A stretch of 64,000 nucleotides of DNA, taken from positions 45,034,421 through 45,098,420 of the forward strand of contig CM054155.1 of the NCBI GenBank assembly GCA_028751875.1, written 5' to 3'. Both the position numbers and the translations under genes were made by a program. The stretch is from Rapana venosa (lineage: Eukaryota > Mollusca > Gastropoda > Neogastropoda > Muricidae). Each line of letters opens with the position of its first letter. Position 1 is the first letter of the stretch. Below the pieces are notes generated by a model. That model saw only the letters and a list, made by a program, of their open reading frames with translations. It made no database searches and was not told where the DNA came from. Positions 45,453-56,994 of this stretch are shown here, in pieces.

Positions 45453-45870
45453 TCAGTTTCTGTTGGGTGTGTGTGTGTGTGGTCAGTTTGTTGGGTTTGT
45501 GTGTTTGTGTGTGTGCGTGTGTGGTCAGTTTCTGTTGGGTTTGTGTGTGTGTGAGTGTGTGTGCGTGTGTGTGTGTGTGTGGTCAGTTTCTGTTGGGTTT
45601 GTGTGTGTGTGTGTGTGTGTGGTCAGTTTCTGTTTGGGTGGTTTTTATGTATAGTCAGTTTCTGTTGTTGTTTTTTTATGTATAGTCAGTTTCTGTTGTT
45701 GTTGTTTTTAAATGTGTAGTCAGTTTCTGTTGGGTTTTTTAATGTATAGTCAGTTTCTGTTGTTGTTTGTTTTTTAATGTATAGTCATTTTCTGTTTGGT
45801 TTTTTAATGTCTAGTCAGTTTCTGTTGCGGGTTTGTTTTTAAATAATGTATAGTCAGTTTCTGTTGTTTT
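45266..45870 (+). repeat. Minisatellite GTCAGTTTCTGTTG, copy A
   Basis: Repeated GTCAGTTTCTGTTG blocks separated by (GT)n or T-rich spacers, the same array as 51238-51850. It lies upstream (gene sense) of serpin exon 3. Confidence 0.85.
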
Positions 45871-46038
45871 TGTGATGAGGTATAGATATTGTTCTAGTTG
45901 TCTGTCGTTTAGTCTTGTTGAGGTCTAGATACGGGTTTGTTTTCTCGTTGTTTGAGTTTTGTCCTGATGTTATGAAATTTCGGTTTTTTGCCCAAATGGT
46001 TGAGTTTTTGTCGGTGATGTAGAAAGCTGTTTTATTTG

Positions 46039-46538
46039 NNNNNNNNNNNNNNNNNNNNNNNNNNNNNNNNNNNNNNNNNNNNNNNNNNNNNNNNNNNNNN
46101 NNNNNNNNNNNNNNNNNNNNNNNNNNNNNNNNNNNNNNNNNNNNNNNNNNNNNNNNNNNNNNNNNNNNNNNNNNNNNNNNNNNNNNNNNNNNNNNNNNNN
46201 NNNNNNNNNNNNNNNNNNNNNNNNNNNNNNNNNNNNNNNNNNNNNNNNNNNNNNNNNNNNNNNNNNNNNNNNNNNNNNNNNNNNNNNNNNNNNNNNNNNN
46301 NNNNNNNNNNNNNNNNNNNNNNNNNNNNNNNNNNNNNNNNNNNNNNNNNNNNNNNNNNNNNNNNNNNNNNNNNNNNNNNNNNNNNNNNNNNNNNNNNNNN
46401 NNNNNNNNNNNNNNNNNNNNNNNNNNNNNNNNNNNNNNNNNNNNNNNNNNNNNNNNNNNNNNNNNNNNNNNNNNNNNNNNNNNNNNNNNNNNNNNNNNNN
46501 NNNNNNNNNNNNNNNNNNNNNNNNNNNNNNNNNNNNNN
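46039..46538. other. Assembly gap, exactly 500 N
   Basis: A second fixed-size gap. The left contig ends at a point that corresponds to about 52010 in the right contig, and the right contig begins inside the satellite. The two contigs therefore overlap in content rather than abut. Confidence 0.98.
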
Positions 46539-46800
46539 TATAAAATGGAAAATGTGGGAAAATTTTTGGTAAGGAAGGGTGGAAATTATATATAATCAAA
46601 TTTTAAATAAAATTTAGCAAAGTGTAACTATTAGTAGCAGAAGTGTGGAACTAACATTATATGAGAAGTGTGGTAATTAAAATCATAATGGCAAATTTGG
46701 GTTTATATAATAGTATGCAAAGGGGGAACTATATTGGGTATCAGAATTGGTAACCACATTAGGTGTGGCAGAAGTGTGGGAACTATATCAGTGAAGGCAG
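46539..46800 (+). repeat. Satellite tail adjoining serpin copy B
   Basis: Degraded units of the same 28-30 bp satellite (GGCAGAAGTGTGGGAACTAT visible near 46777) run into unique sequence at about 46800. The junction matches the one at about 40650-40660. Confidence 0.9.
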
Positions 46801-47115
46801 AAGTACTTCTTAAACAGTAACATGAATTTGTTTACAACTGCACACTAGTAGACTTTTTTAAAAAACCCATGGATTTAGAATAAACCGGGAATGAGATAAG
46901 AGGACTAAAAAACCAAAGAAAAGTAGGAAAAACACTCAATCCATTGAACAACAACAAGAACAAAATAACAAAAATATGAATTCACTATATTCTTTGTGAA
47001 AGGGTTTTTCAAAGTACTAAAAGGGAAAAAAAATGCCATGGTCCCCTCTCACCTAAATGATCATGAAGTAAGTACCTCCAACACAAAAGACATAATAGTT
47101 TTGAGCAGTACCGAC

Positions 47116-48925
47116 CTTCAAGTGGAACTTGCTTTCACTCTTGAACTTGGGGAGGTTTAAGTTGATATTGGTAGGCCTCATGTTCTGTAGATGGTTGTTC
47201 AGTGACTCCATGCTCAGCCTCGCTTCTACGTCACTCATCCGGTTCCGTGTGACGGGCAAGATGATGAACATGGAGAAGCGGCCATCTTGGTAGGGGAGTT
47301 CTACGATGTGGGATGAGAGGTCGTCAGCTTGTGTGTAGCTGTTAAGAGAAACAGTAGGGGAAAACAGGGGTGACTTTTTCCAAAATAGAGTTCTGCAATG
47401 CCCAGCTTAGCACTCTGGGGTTCACCCAGAATAGGCTCTCTTTTCATCCCAGTTATGAATTACGGTGAGATTGTAAGTACACTGGATGAGAAGTATGACT
47501 GTTTTCAAGTACCTTGTCATATAGGCATCCACATTCTGACTTCAAGTAGTTTTTTCTCCACCAAAGGAGAGTGTAGGTTGTTATGCAAGAGTTTGTAATG
47601 GCTAATGAAAATCTTTTTTTGATCTTTATTTTGTTCCTCGGCTAGAGCTCCGAGGTTCACCAATGGTGAGATGTTTGTGTATGCAGCCGTTTTTCCCCAC
47701 CATATAGGTAGCCGCATTCTGACTTCGGGGATGGTGTCTAAACATGACACCTGTGTGCTTGCTGTTTACAAATGTTGTCATCTGTTCCTACCGGCACAAA
47801 ATAGCCTACTCTTCATAAATACAGAACAGTTTTTAATGTGTGCATAAGTTGTTCTGCGTGTGTTTGCACGCGGGAACTGGGCTTATAGTCTCATCCGAAG
47901 GACTTTGACATGATTCAGTTTTGTATTTCCTCGTCAAACTGGAAAGACAGAACATGTGCTCTGTTTCACTCATCCCCCCCTGGGAATCATGGTGAGACTG
48001 TGAATATTTCTAGTTGAGAAGTTTGAGTGTATGACACTTTTCAAGTACGCCACATTATAGGCAACCATATCTGACTTCAAGGGATTTTTGGGGGGTCTGT
48101 TTTAAAGGAAAGTATAAGTTGTTATGCTAAGAGCTGGTCATTGCTAAAGACAATCTCAACATAACATTTTCAAGCATAAAAACACTTTAATGTAGGATCT
48201 GGCTAATATTCGTTAACTGACAAAGCATTTGTTCTAGGCCAAAGAATATGCATTTGCTACAGAGATACAATAGACACAGACCCTACGAAGGAATCAATTG
48301 TTCCTCTTTTGGAGAGGCAGCTGGTTGGGATCTTTACATATCACAAATTGCACCGATCTCCCCTCTACATTTTGGCTACCTTGTCGAAAATGAATCGACA
48401 AAGGCCTCACAATGTTACAGTTTGTTTTTTAAAAATCACGTTCGCCTTCAAACAAACACAAACAAAAATCTGACAAATTTGAGTCAGAAGTTTGCTGTGA
48501 ATTTTACGTATACAAAATATACCACTCTTTTCAAAGATATGCATGAACATGCACGCGCAAGCGCGCACACACACACACACACCCCAGTGAAAAGAGAGCT
48601 TACTTGTACTGTCCTGTACGCCTCATCATTTGCACTCTGGCCATGGAGCCGTCATCTCGATGGAAGTCCTGTTCAGAGGTGGCTTGTGCATCAAACTTGT
48701 TCATCCAGCCCCCTGCACAACCACACTGACTGTCATGTCCGGTCAATTCCTCTACCTTTAAAAAACATCTAAAACAACAACAAAACCAGTCTCCCCTCAC
48801 CCCATTTTCTGCAGATTGCTAGAGCGGAGTGTATTTCTCTTCAAGCAAACACGGACAAAGAAGTATATAAACATTCGTGCAGAGACACGCACACATAATC
48901 TGTGCATGCATGCACATGTATGTAC

Positions 48926-48974
<49 letters not shown>

Positions 48975-51255
48975 CTCCCACCCCTCCACACCCCCAACAC
49001 TTTACATCCACGCACCCTGCGCTCTAAGCAACACCCAACAAGAGACCTGATAAGTCAATCAGTGCCTCAGGGTACCTACCTTTGAAGTAGATGGCATTGA
49101 TGATGATGAGGGCGGTGAGACTGTCAATAGTGCCAGCGTTCAGCAGGTTCTGGATTTTGTTCTGGGTTCTGTTGGCCACCCATGCGTTGATGGGAGCCTC
49201 CGGCCCGCCCACAGCTTGGAAGTTGAAGTGATCGAACCTGAACACACACACACACAAAAACCCAACAGACGTGACTTGACTTGACTGGACGTGACGTGAC
49301 TTGGTTTCTTTCCTTACTCCTCAAAGACTTGATGGGGCACTGCGCTGAATTTTACTCGTGAAAAGGCAAAAAATCGTTTAATCAGCTCAATTCTATCACA
49401 TTGCAAATACTGATATCTGCAGAAGGTGTAGGTTACATTCTGCAAAAAACTGCAAGTAAAACGTTAACGTGCGCGCGCGCACACTCACACACACACACAC
49501 ACATGCACACACACCACACACCACGCATACACACACCTCTCTCTCTCTCTCTCCTCTCTCTCTCCTCTCTCTCTCTCTCCCACCATCCCTATACCAACCC
49601 TTCCCTCACAATAATCCACACACCTCTCACCCCACCCACCAGCTCACCCCTACCACTCTCACCTACCCATCCACTCACCTATCACGACTATCCCATCTAA
49701 CTACCCACACCCCAACACTCGCCCATCACTCTCATCCACCCACTGACCACAACCACCCCACCCTAACCACCCACACCCCAATACACCGCACAACCACAAA
49801 TCCAAACCTAAGTAGTCACTCATTCAATCTCACGCCGAAGTCGGATGCGCAGGGCCTGACCTGTCAGGCGCTTAACGGCAGCGCAAAGCATTTTCGCTCA
49901 TTATCATGACAGACAATAGTTGCTGTCTGAGCATTCGAAGAAGGAAGAGAAGAAGAATTCTGAAGAAGAATGAGAATTTGAAGAAGAAGAATTCTGAAGA
50001 AGTAGAAGAAGACCAAAAAAAGTAGTAGAAGAAGAAAAGGCAAAGGAGGAGGAGGAGAAGAAGAAGAAGCAGAAGAAAAGGCGAAGAAGAAATAGAAGTA
50101 GAAGAAAAAGGAGCAGAAGAAAAGGCGAAGAAGAAATAGAAGTAGAAGAAAAAGGAGCAGAAGAAATAGAAGTAGAAGACAAAGAAGAAGAGAAGGAGGA
50201 GACGAAGACGAAGGCAAAGAACAAGAAGAACTCTAACTATCCATCAGTCCGTCAGTCAGTGGGTCAGTGGGTACTCACGCGGCCCGGTACATGGTCTGCA
50301 GCCTGGACCTGAAGGCGTTCTCTATGGGCAGGTTGGGCTTGACGTACACGGCGTTGGCCACCTGGAGGGTCACGTTGCCCGAGTGGCTGTCCAGGCTGTT
50401 GACCAGCGCGGCGTAGGCCAGGTGAGCCTTGTCCTTCCGCAGCTTCTTCAGACCCAGCACCTTCAGCATCTGCTTGGCGGTCTTCTCCCGTGCGCCTGAG
50501 AGACGGGTCATCAGTGTTACCGTCGTTTTGTTGTTGTTGTTGTTGTTGTTGTGGTTATCACCATCACCACCACTACCGTGATGGTGATGGTGAAGAATGT
50601 CGGGGATGACGGTGGTGATGACGACGACATTCATGATCATGGTGGTGGTGGTGGTGATGATGATGACGAAGACTGACGATGATGATGGTGGCAGTGATGG
50701 TTGTGGTAATGATCGTATTGATGGCAATTTGGACCTAGCTCTTTCAGCATCCTTTTAAACTGTTTTGTCCTGTGTGTCACCACCACCACTGCTATCATCA
50801 CCGCCTCTATCCTCCTCCTACACCCCCCACACCACCACCACCACCACCACCCCCCCACCACCCCCCCCCCCCCCACCACCACCACCACCAACACCACCAC
50901 CACCACCACCACCACCACCACCACCATCACCACCACCATCCTCCTCCTCCTCCTCCTTTCCCTCTAACGTGCGAACCCTTCCACCCTTACCCATGTAGGT
51001 CATGGTGAGGGCGGTGTGGATGCTGTAAGGGGAGAAGACCAGCTCCTGGTGCCTCTGTGTCAGCATGGAGTACAGCTGCAGGGAGAACGCGCCTGTCGCG
51101 TTCGACAGACGACCCACCAGCTTCCTCTCCCGCCGGTTGAAGGGAGGTCGTCCTCCTCCGCCTCGTCCTCTACGTCCTCCTCTACGACCTCCTCCTCCTC
51201 GTCCTCGTCCTTCACGTCGTCCTGGAGTGACATGAACGGTCAGTTTCTGGTTGGG

Positions 51256-51286
<31 letters not shown>

Positions 51287-51343
51287 GTCAGTTTCTGTTG
51301 GGTTTGTGTTGTGTGTGTGTGTGTGGTCAGTTTCTGTTGGGTT

Positions 51344-51375
<32 letters not shown>

Positions 51376-51389
51376 GTGTGGTTGTGTGT

Positions 51390-51422
<33 letters not shown>

Positions 51423-54264
51423 TCAGTTCTGTTGGGTGTGTGTGTGTGGGGTTTGGTCAGTTTGTTGGGTTTGTGTGTTTGTGTGTGTGTGTGTGTGGTC
51501 AGTTTTGTTGGTTTGTGTGTGTGTGAGTGTGTGTGGTGTGTGTGTGTGTGTGTGTCAGTTTGTGTTGTGGTGTTGTGTGTGTGTGTGTGTGTGTGTGTGG
51601 TCAGTTTCTGTTGTGGTGGTTTTTTTATGTATAGTCAGTTTCTGTTGTTGTTTTTTATGTATAGTCAGTTTCTGTTGTTGTTGTTTTTAAATGTGTAGTC
51701 AGTTTCTGTTGGGTTTTTTAATGTATAGTCAGTTTCTGTTGTTGTTTTGTTTTTAATGTATAGTCATTTTCTGTTTGGGTTTTTTAATGTCTAGTCAGTT
51801 TCTGTTGCGGGTTTGTTTTTAAAATAATGTATAGTCAGTTTCTGTTGTTTTTGTGATGAGGTAATAGATATTAGTTCTAGTTGTCTGTCGTTTACGTCTT
51901 GTTGAGGTCATAGATACGGTTAGTTTTCTCTGTTGTTTGATGTTTTGTCCTGATGTTATGAATTACGGTTTGTTGCCAACTGGTTGATGTTTTCGTCGTG
52001 ATGTTATGAAAGCTGTGTATGGTCAGCTTTCAAGTGTTTTGATGTGAGGTCAAAGGTACTGTCAGATCTCACTGAATTGTTTGACGTTTCTGCCCTGAGG
52101 TTAGAGGTATACTTAGTTCTTCCAGCTTAACACCCCCCACCCCCAACCCCTGAAGTCTTTTAAAATCAAACTTTGCACTATGGCAGTTTGTACACAAATT
52201 TAACGGAATGCACAAATAAGAACATCATCATCAGGATTCAAAAAGCGTTATACAAAAAACAAGGGGGGGAGGGTGGCGGGCTAATACTAGAATACTGGAA
52301 GAAAAGCACTATTCATTATCAACCCAGCAATGTAACATCAGAGTATCTATCTTCTGTGTCAAAGCAATGGTGCATCACACTGACTTTTAGAAATTCTATC
52401 TGACAATGGATTTAGACATGTCATGCTGGATTGATGGAGTTGTGTAATACACAGGCCCTGTTCTTACATATTGGAACAGTGTACTCAACGGTTTTAGGGA
52501 GACATGGAGACCCATCTGGTGCTTTTGATTCCATCTTGCATCTGTAGACACACACACACACACACACACACACACGCCCTGTACTTACTTCCTCCATTGT
52601 TTCTCCTGTTGCCACGGTTACCGCGTCGCCTTCCATGCCTTCCTCCAGAGACGCCATTGTCGACTGCAATTTCTTCGTTGCCACGACGACCAGCTCTGGG
52701 CACTACACTGCGCATGCTCCGCGCAAGGGCTACGTCATCATGTGCACGCGCTTCATGGTCGTCGCCAGCGAAAGCTAGAGACACTGAGAGGAATATAATA
52801 ATAATAATAATAATAATAATGAATGGAATTTATATAGCGCTATATCTTGCAAAAACAAATCAAAGCGCTTGCATACAACACACCATTACTCATACAACCA
52901 ATACCAATTAACAGAGTTGACAAATTCAAATGCACACACACACACACACACACATACACACACACACACACACGCGCGCGAGTATACACTTTAGCAGGGT
53001 GGTGGGGATTTCGGCTGTTGAAGGCAGGGACAAATTTGAGATGAAACAGGAGGGAAAAATCTTAGGTTTGGAATAAATGTCTTGAGGCTGGATTTGAAAG
53101 TGTCATAAGTAGGCTTTTGGCAAAGGGAGAGAGGAGGTCATTCCAGATCACCAGACCAGAAACAGAGAAAGAGGAACGGCCAACAGTGGATTGGTTGAGT
53201 CTTGGTATTCGTAAGCACAGGATATCTACAGAAAAGAATGGCAGAATGATCAGAAAGCAGTTCATTAGTGACGGATACAGACGTGACGAGATCTAGTGAC
53301 ATGTAGGTGATGAGCCAGTCTAAAATATGACCTGATCTGTGTGTAGATCTTTGGAGCTTTCAAGAGTTAAGCTAAGTGCCAAGGCTCGTATCAAAATGTC
53401 GTTATGCTGAAATGTTAGGGTATAGATAATTCTTCAGTCAGGACAACCTCTATGCTTAGCACTCTCCTTCACAAGAGAACCCCTCCTCCCCCCTCTGAAG
53501 TCGGAGTACGGCTGCCTGTATGGCGAGGTACTTTAAGTCATACACCACAACTTTTCAACCAGTGTGTATTTGCCACCTCACAGTAATTCTCGGATGGGAT
53601 GAACGAGTCAAAGTGCATATTCTGGGAGCCTCTCACTCCTCTGGAGTATCAATAATTTAGGTTTTATGAACAGTGTTTATTGGTTTAAATGATGTGCCTC
53701 ACTGTTCAGAAATGGTTATGCTTGTTCAGTCGTTTCAAACTTAGTAATAATCATCAGTTCTGCTCAGGTCAAGTTAAATATTAACCAGGAAACACGCGTG
53801 TATTTGTGTCTGTGTCTGTCCAACATCCTGTTCAGCTCTGTGTATGTGTGTGTGTGTGGGGGGGGGGGGGGGGGGGGGGAGAATGTGGTCTGTAGTTCTG
53901 AACGTGTGTGTGTGCGACACGTAGAATACATCCTAGCAAAGTAGGTGTACAGGCGCAGAGCCAGAACGGAGTCATTTTTCTTGTGTCATATTTCACTGAC
54001 ACACATCTCGGTCTTTGTCTCTGTCACTGAGGTCAGGTCAGATGAACTGTCTCAGCGTCCCTCTCTCTCTCTCTCTTTACTCTCTCTCTCTCTGTGCCAT
54101 TATTAACGATAATCCCTCCTCAGTGCAAGCGCTGGAGTATTGAAAAAAAAAGTCGGTTGATAACCTGTCTGTTCACCTTGGAAATACAGATTACATCACT
54201 CACTCGCCCCCCCCCCCCACCCCAACTCCCCAGTTTGGAAATAAGTCAAATTAGTCAACCAATC

Positions 54265-54299
<35 letters not shown>

Positions 54300-54928
54300 C
54301 AGTACCCCTAAACACTGCCCATCCCCCCCCCCCCCCAGTATCCCTAACCTTGCCAACCCACTGCCTGCTTTTTCGAAGAGTGCCATCCCCCACAAGACAG
54401 CACCACCCATTATTTTTTTGTTTCCTTGTCTGCGTGTGTATGACATGTTTCCCTATAAGAGTGACTTTTTTTTCATACATAATTTTCCCAGTGACACCTC
54501 TCCTGTTGTCGCAGATTCTTTTACGTGCGCTGAATGTGTGTTGTGCACGGGAGCTCGGTCTGTAGTCTCATCCGAAAGACTATCACCCAGACCACCACCC
54601 AAAGTCTATTGGATGGGAGAAAAAGTTCGGGGTCAAACGAGGATCACCTCTAGGCCTAGACCACCGACCCACCCTTGTGAATTCCAGTATACAGAAGGCG
54701 TGGAGTTATTATATTATTATTATGTGATACAGCCGACAGACGTATGTATTCTGGCCTGTCAATGCGTGGCAGAAAAAGAGGTAAAAGAACGTCTTGCTTA
54801 AGGATAGGGAAAACGTAGATCGTGGGGTTTTCATCATGCGGATATGAGTCAGTGGCCCGTGTAGTAGCGATGATTGTACTCGTGACATCAAACACTCCCC
54901 TTTCCTCCGAAAAAAACAACAACCCAAA

Positions 54929-54967
<39 letters not shown>

Positions 54968-55265
54968 TTTATTTTTCAAGGGTTATAGAAAAACATGTTG
55001 ACTTCAATTTTACGTCTGTTCACTTCTAGTGATATAGACGAGAAAAACATTCGGGGAGATATAACAATGGAATAAGCCTTTATGTGCTTTTTTTTAACCT
55101 CCAGTCCCCGTGTGTATGTGGTTTTGTAAATTCTGTCATCTGTTCCCACCAGCACACAATGGCCTACTCTTACGAAAAGCGGAACAGGATTTAACGTGTG
55201 CGCAAGATGTTCTGCGTGTGAGAGAGATAGATCTTTATTTATCAAGGGTTATAGAAAAAACATTC

Positions 55266-55296
<31 letters not shown>

Positions 55297-55432
55297 GAGG
55301 GGTGGGGAGGGGTTGTTCTTTCATTGGGTTGTGTTGTGTCTCTGCCTGACTAGCTGTCTCTGTGTTGCTTTATTTTTGTCGTTTCACCTTGCCTGTCTGA
55401 ATCTTGTACGTCACTGTGCGTGCTTGTTTACC

Positions 55433-55471
<39 letters not shown>

Positions 55472-56509
55472 ACACACACACAGCAATAAACGATTTTACA
55501 CACACACACACACACACAGAGCAATAAACGATTTTACACACACACACACATCATCTCAGTCCAACCTCCCCATACCCATTCTCCCCCCTTTCTTCCCATC
55601 CAACATATCTCTCTCTCTCTTTTGTTTTGTTGGGTAATGAAACAGGAACGCGCAGGTGTTCTTGCTTGTTCCTTACTAAAAGGACAGTGCAGTCAATGAC
55701 GAGTACCGATTATCAGTTTAGTGTCAGTGTGTGAATGTCTACTCCCCCCCTTTCATGTACAGTTACTGCCCAGGCCCCACCTGCCCTCTCTAGTCTACAA
55801 GCACATTCATTTCTTTCCTTCAACTTCGCTCTTGCTTACTGTTTTCATCTGTCTGTTCAGTCCCCAGTCACACACGCGCGCATACTCACACACACACTTT
55901 GAATGAACTCACAGAACTGCCCTGAAAAAAAGTAATTCTGAAAATTGGTAAATCACAAATCTATCCCCTCCACCCCTAACCAGGCCTCTGAACATCACGC
56001 ACACACGTACACACACACGCACACACACGCACATACACGCGCGCGCGCGTGCACTGCTGTGGTTAACAACTTCCCTTCAGGGTTTTGGTTAGAATAACCG
56101 AATCAACACAAGACGACATTGGCGTTTTTCCTCTTCTCTTATAGGTCTTGATGTGACTAACCGAATTAGCACAAGATGACATTGACACTTTTTTCAGGCA
56201 AGAAGGAAAAAGTGTGGTAAACCCCCAACCTCCCTTGTTTAGCATTTTTAAAGTCTCACACCATTTCAAGTTCCTAGTGCATTTCACATTCCCTCACGTA
56301 TGCATAGCAAACTTTCCCCCAAAATACTTTCCCCTTACCAAAACCACCTCAAACAATATTATTTTCTCGCTGGGGAAAAAAGATCACCCCATGTACAGTT
56401 TTCAAAAGAGTGCCGGAGAAGACTGGTGAAAGTAAATTTTATACATACCAGCAAGTAGCGTAAGAGAGAGAATGCAGAGGAGCGTGAGAAGTCCACACGA
56501 ATTCGCCAT
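47116..56509 (-). CDS. Secreted serpin with Arg/Gly-rich N-terminal extension, 3' incomplete
   Basis: Serpins are suicide-substrate protease inhibitors or non-inhibitory relatives. Exons (minus): 56449-56509, 52589-52783, 50991-51221, 50279-50495, 49080-49237, 48604-48712 and 47116-47338. Borders are AG/GT and phases match, giving 398 residues before the missing last exon. Residues 1-26 form a signal peptide (hydrophobic core LLTLLCILSLTLLA, cleavage after AFA). Residues 67-110 are basic and R/G-rich; 24 of the 25 residues 86-110 are R or G. The serpin core follows: sequon NAT at 126, LVFSPYSIHTALTM, AREKTAKQMLKVLG, INAWVANRTQNKIQNLL, IIINAIYFKGGW, RVQMMRRTGQY, HIVELPYQDGRFSMFIILP and LPKFKSESKFHLK. 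The hinge and reactive-centre loop should be in one more exon, which is not seen before the satellite. Inhibitory status and target are therefore unknown. Frame-broken duplicate at 40985-45256. Confidence 0.93.
47645..47910 (-). mobile_element. SINE-like family B in serpin intron 6
   Basis: Same insertion as 41530-41790, with the shared block AAATAGCCTACTCTTCAT and TATAGTCTCATCCGAAGGAC. Intact copy B sequence makes the family identity clearer. Confidence 0.6.
49845..50225 (+). mobile_element. SINE family A 3' end with expanded (GAA)n tail
   Basis: The family A 3' part (CCGAAGTCGGATGCGCAGGG...TTGCTGTCTGAGCATTCG) is followed by about 290 bp of GAA-rich sequence up to 50225. The uninterrupted transition suggests the microsatellite grew from the (AAG)n tail of the SINE. 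It lies in serpin intron 4, near the exon 4 donor. Confidence 0.75.
50775..50965 (+). repeat. (CCA)n/(CAC)n tract in serpin intron 3
   Basis: Trinucleotide repeat and C-rich runs (C14 near 50861-50874) lying just after the exon 3 donor in gene sense, read as (GGU)n in RNA. Confidence 0.9.
51238..51850 (-). repeat. Minisatellite upstream of serpin exon 3
   Basis: About 15 copies of a GTCAGTTTCTGTTG core on the plus strand, spaced about 30-95 nt apart with (GT)n spacers in the proximal half and AT-rich ATGTATA spacers in the distal half. In gene sense the core reads CAACAGAAACTGAC. The copy nearest the exon places CTGAC about 20 nt before the AG of exon 3. Confidence 0.85.
52010..52588. other. 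Serpin intron 2, proximal part
   Basis: No gene is seen. It contains a C-rich patch (about 52131-52148), a G-rich patch (52262-52278) and a (CA)n tract (about 52550-52575) that directly follows the exon 2 donor in gene sense as (UG)n. Confidence 0.6.
52798..53265 (-). mobile_element. LINE fragment: reverse transcriptase C-terminal end
   Basis: On the minus strand a frame reads LRIPRLNQSTVGRSSFSVSG then LVIWNDLL and a Ser/Leu-rich segment ending ASRHLF. This is the typical end of CR1/Jockey-type non-LTR reverse transcriptases (pattern RSFS-x-x-x-x-x-WN-x-L ... FK-x-x-L-x-x-LF). After a microsatellite-bearing 3' region it ends in the GCGCTATATAAATTCCAT plus (ATT)n tail at 52798-52870. It lies in serpin intron 1 and is truncated at 5'. 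Confidence 0.7.
53390..53640 (+). repeat. Dispersed repeat D, second copy
   Basis: Matches 9820-10150 in the same orientation, including GAAGTCGGAGTACGGCTGC and a TAATTCTCG block followed by GCATATTCTGG. It lies in serpin intron 1. Confidence 0.5.
53641..56448. other. Serpin intron 1, low-complexity and SINE fragments
   Basis: No gene is seen. Contents include a G22 run (53858-53879), (CT)n (54059-54096), long C runs (C31 at 54266-54296; another near 54325-54336), family B SINE fragments (about 54520-54660 and 55085-55215, minus), (GT)n (54930-54964), (GA)n (55267-55300), (CTGT)n (55436-55468) and several (CA)n tracts (55480-55550, 56000-56050). Confidence 0.6.
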
Positions 56510-56665
56510 GACTGAGGCGGAGATTTGTCACTGTGGCCACGCGGGGCTGTGTCGTCGCCAAGGCTTCTTGACACAGATAGATAACAGTTTCCCCACTTGT
56601 CTAGAGCTCGCTCTCTCTCTCTCTCTCTCTCTCTCCCTCTCTGTCTCTCTCCGGCGTTGGCGGAA

Positions 56666-56671
56666 TATATA
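56666..56671 (-). promoter_or_regulatory. Candidate TATA box of the serpin gene
   Basis: On the minus strand the sequence reads CACTATATATTCC, about 155 nt upstream of the serpin ATG (56509). A (GA)n tract (56608-56650 in plus-strand terms CT) then falls in the presumed 5' UTR. Position and strand fit a TATA promoter; the transcription start is not known. Confidence 0.4.
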
Positions 56672-56994
56672 GTGCGTGTGATCTGGAGCACATAAGGTAT
56701 TGTGTTATACACCACTTACAGTCACAGTCTGCCGTGAAATGTGGGCTGCTCTCCCCTGGGAGAGTGGATCGCCACATTTGCAGCGACAACCCCCCCCCCC
56801 CCCCTCACCCCCCCCCCCCCCAACCCGCTTTAAAAAAACCAAAAAACAATTCCGATGAAATCTCCGCTGGGGCGTAACTGTAATCACAATAACAACCACC
56901 CATTTTTAGGTTGGTTTTCCCCCCAACAGTTTGCGGGTGTATCAGTTTCAATATTAAGGTAGCCTTTTCTGAAGTGTTTCAACTTCCCAGGGAT

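Noticed and set aside
54094..54801. 235-codon Pro-rich open frame in serpin intron 1
   Set aside because: Most of it is translated poly-C runs and SINE fragments; no domain.
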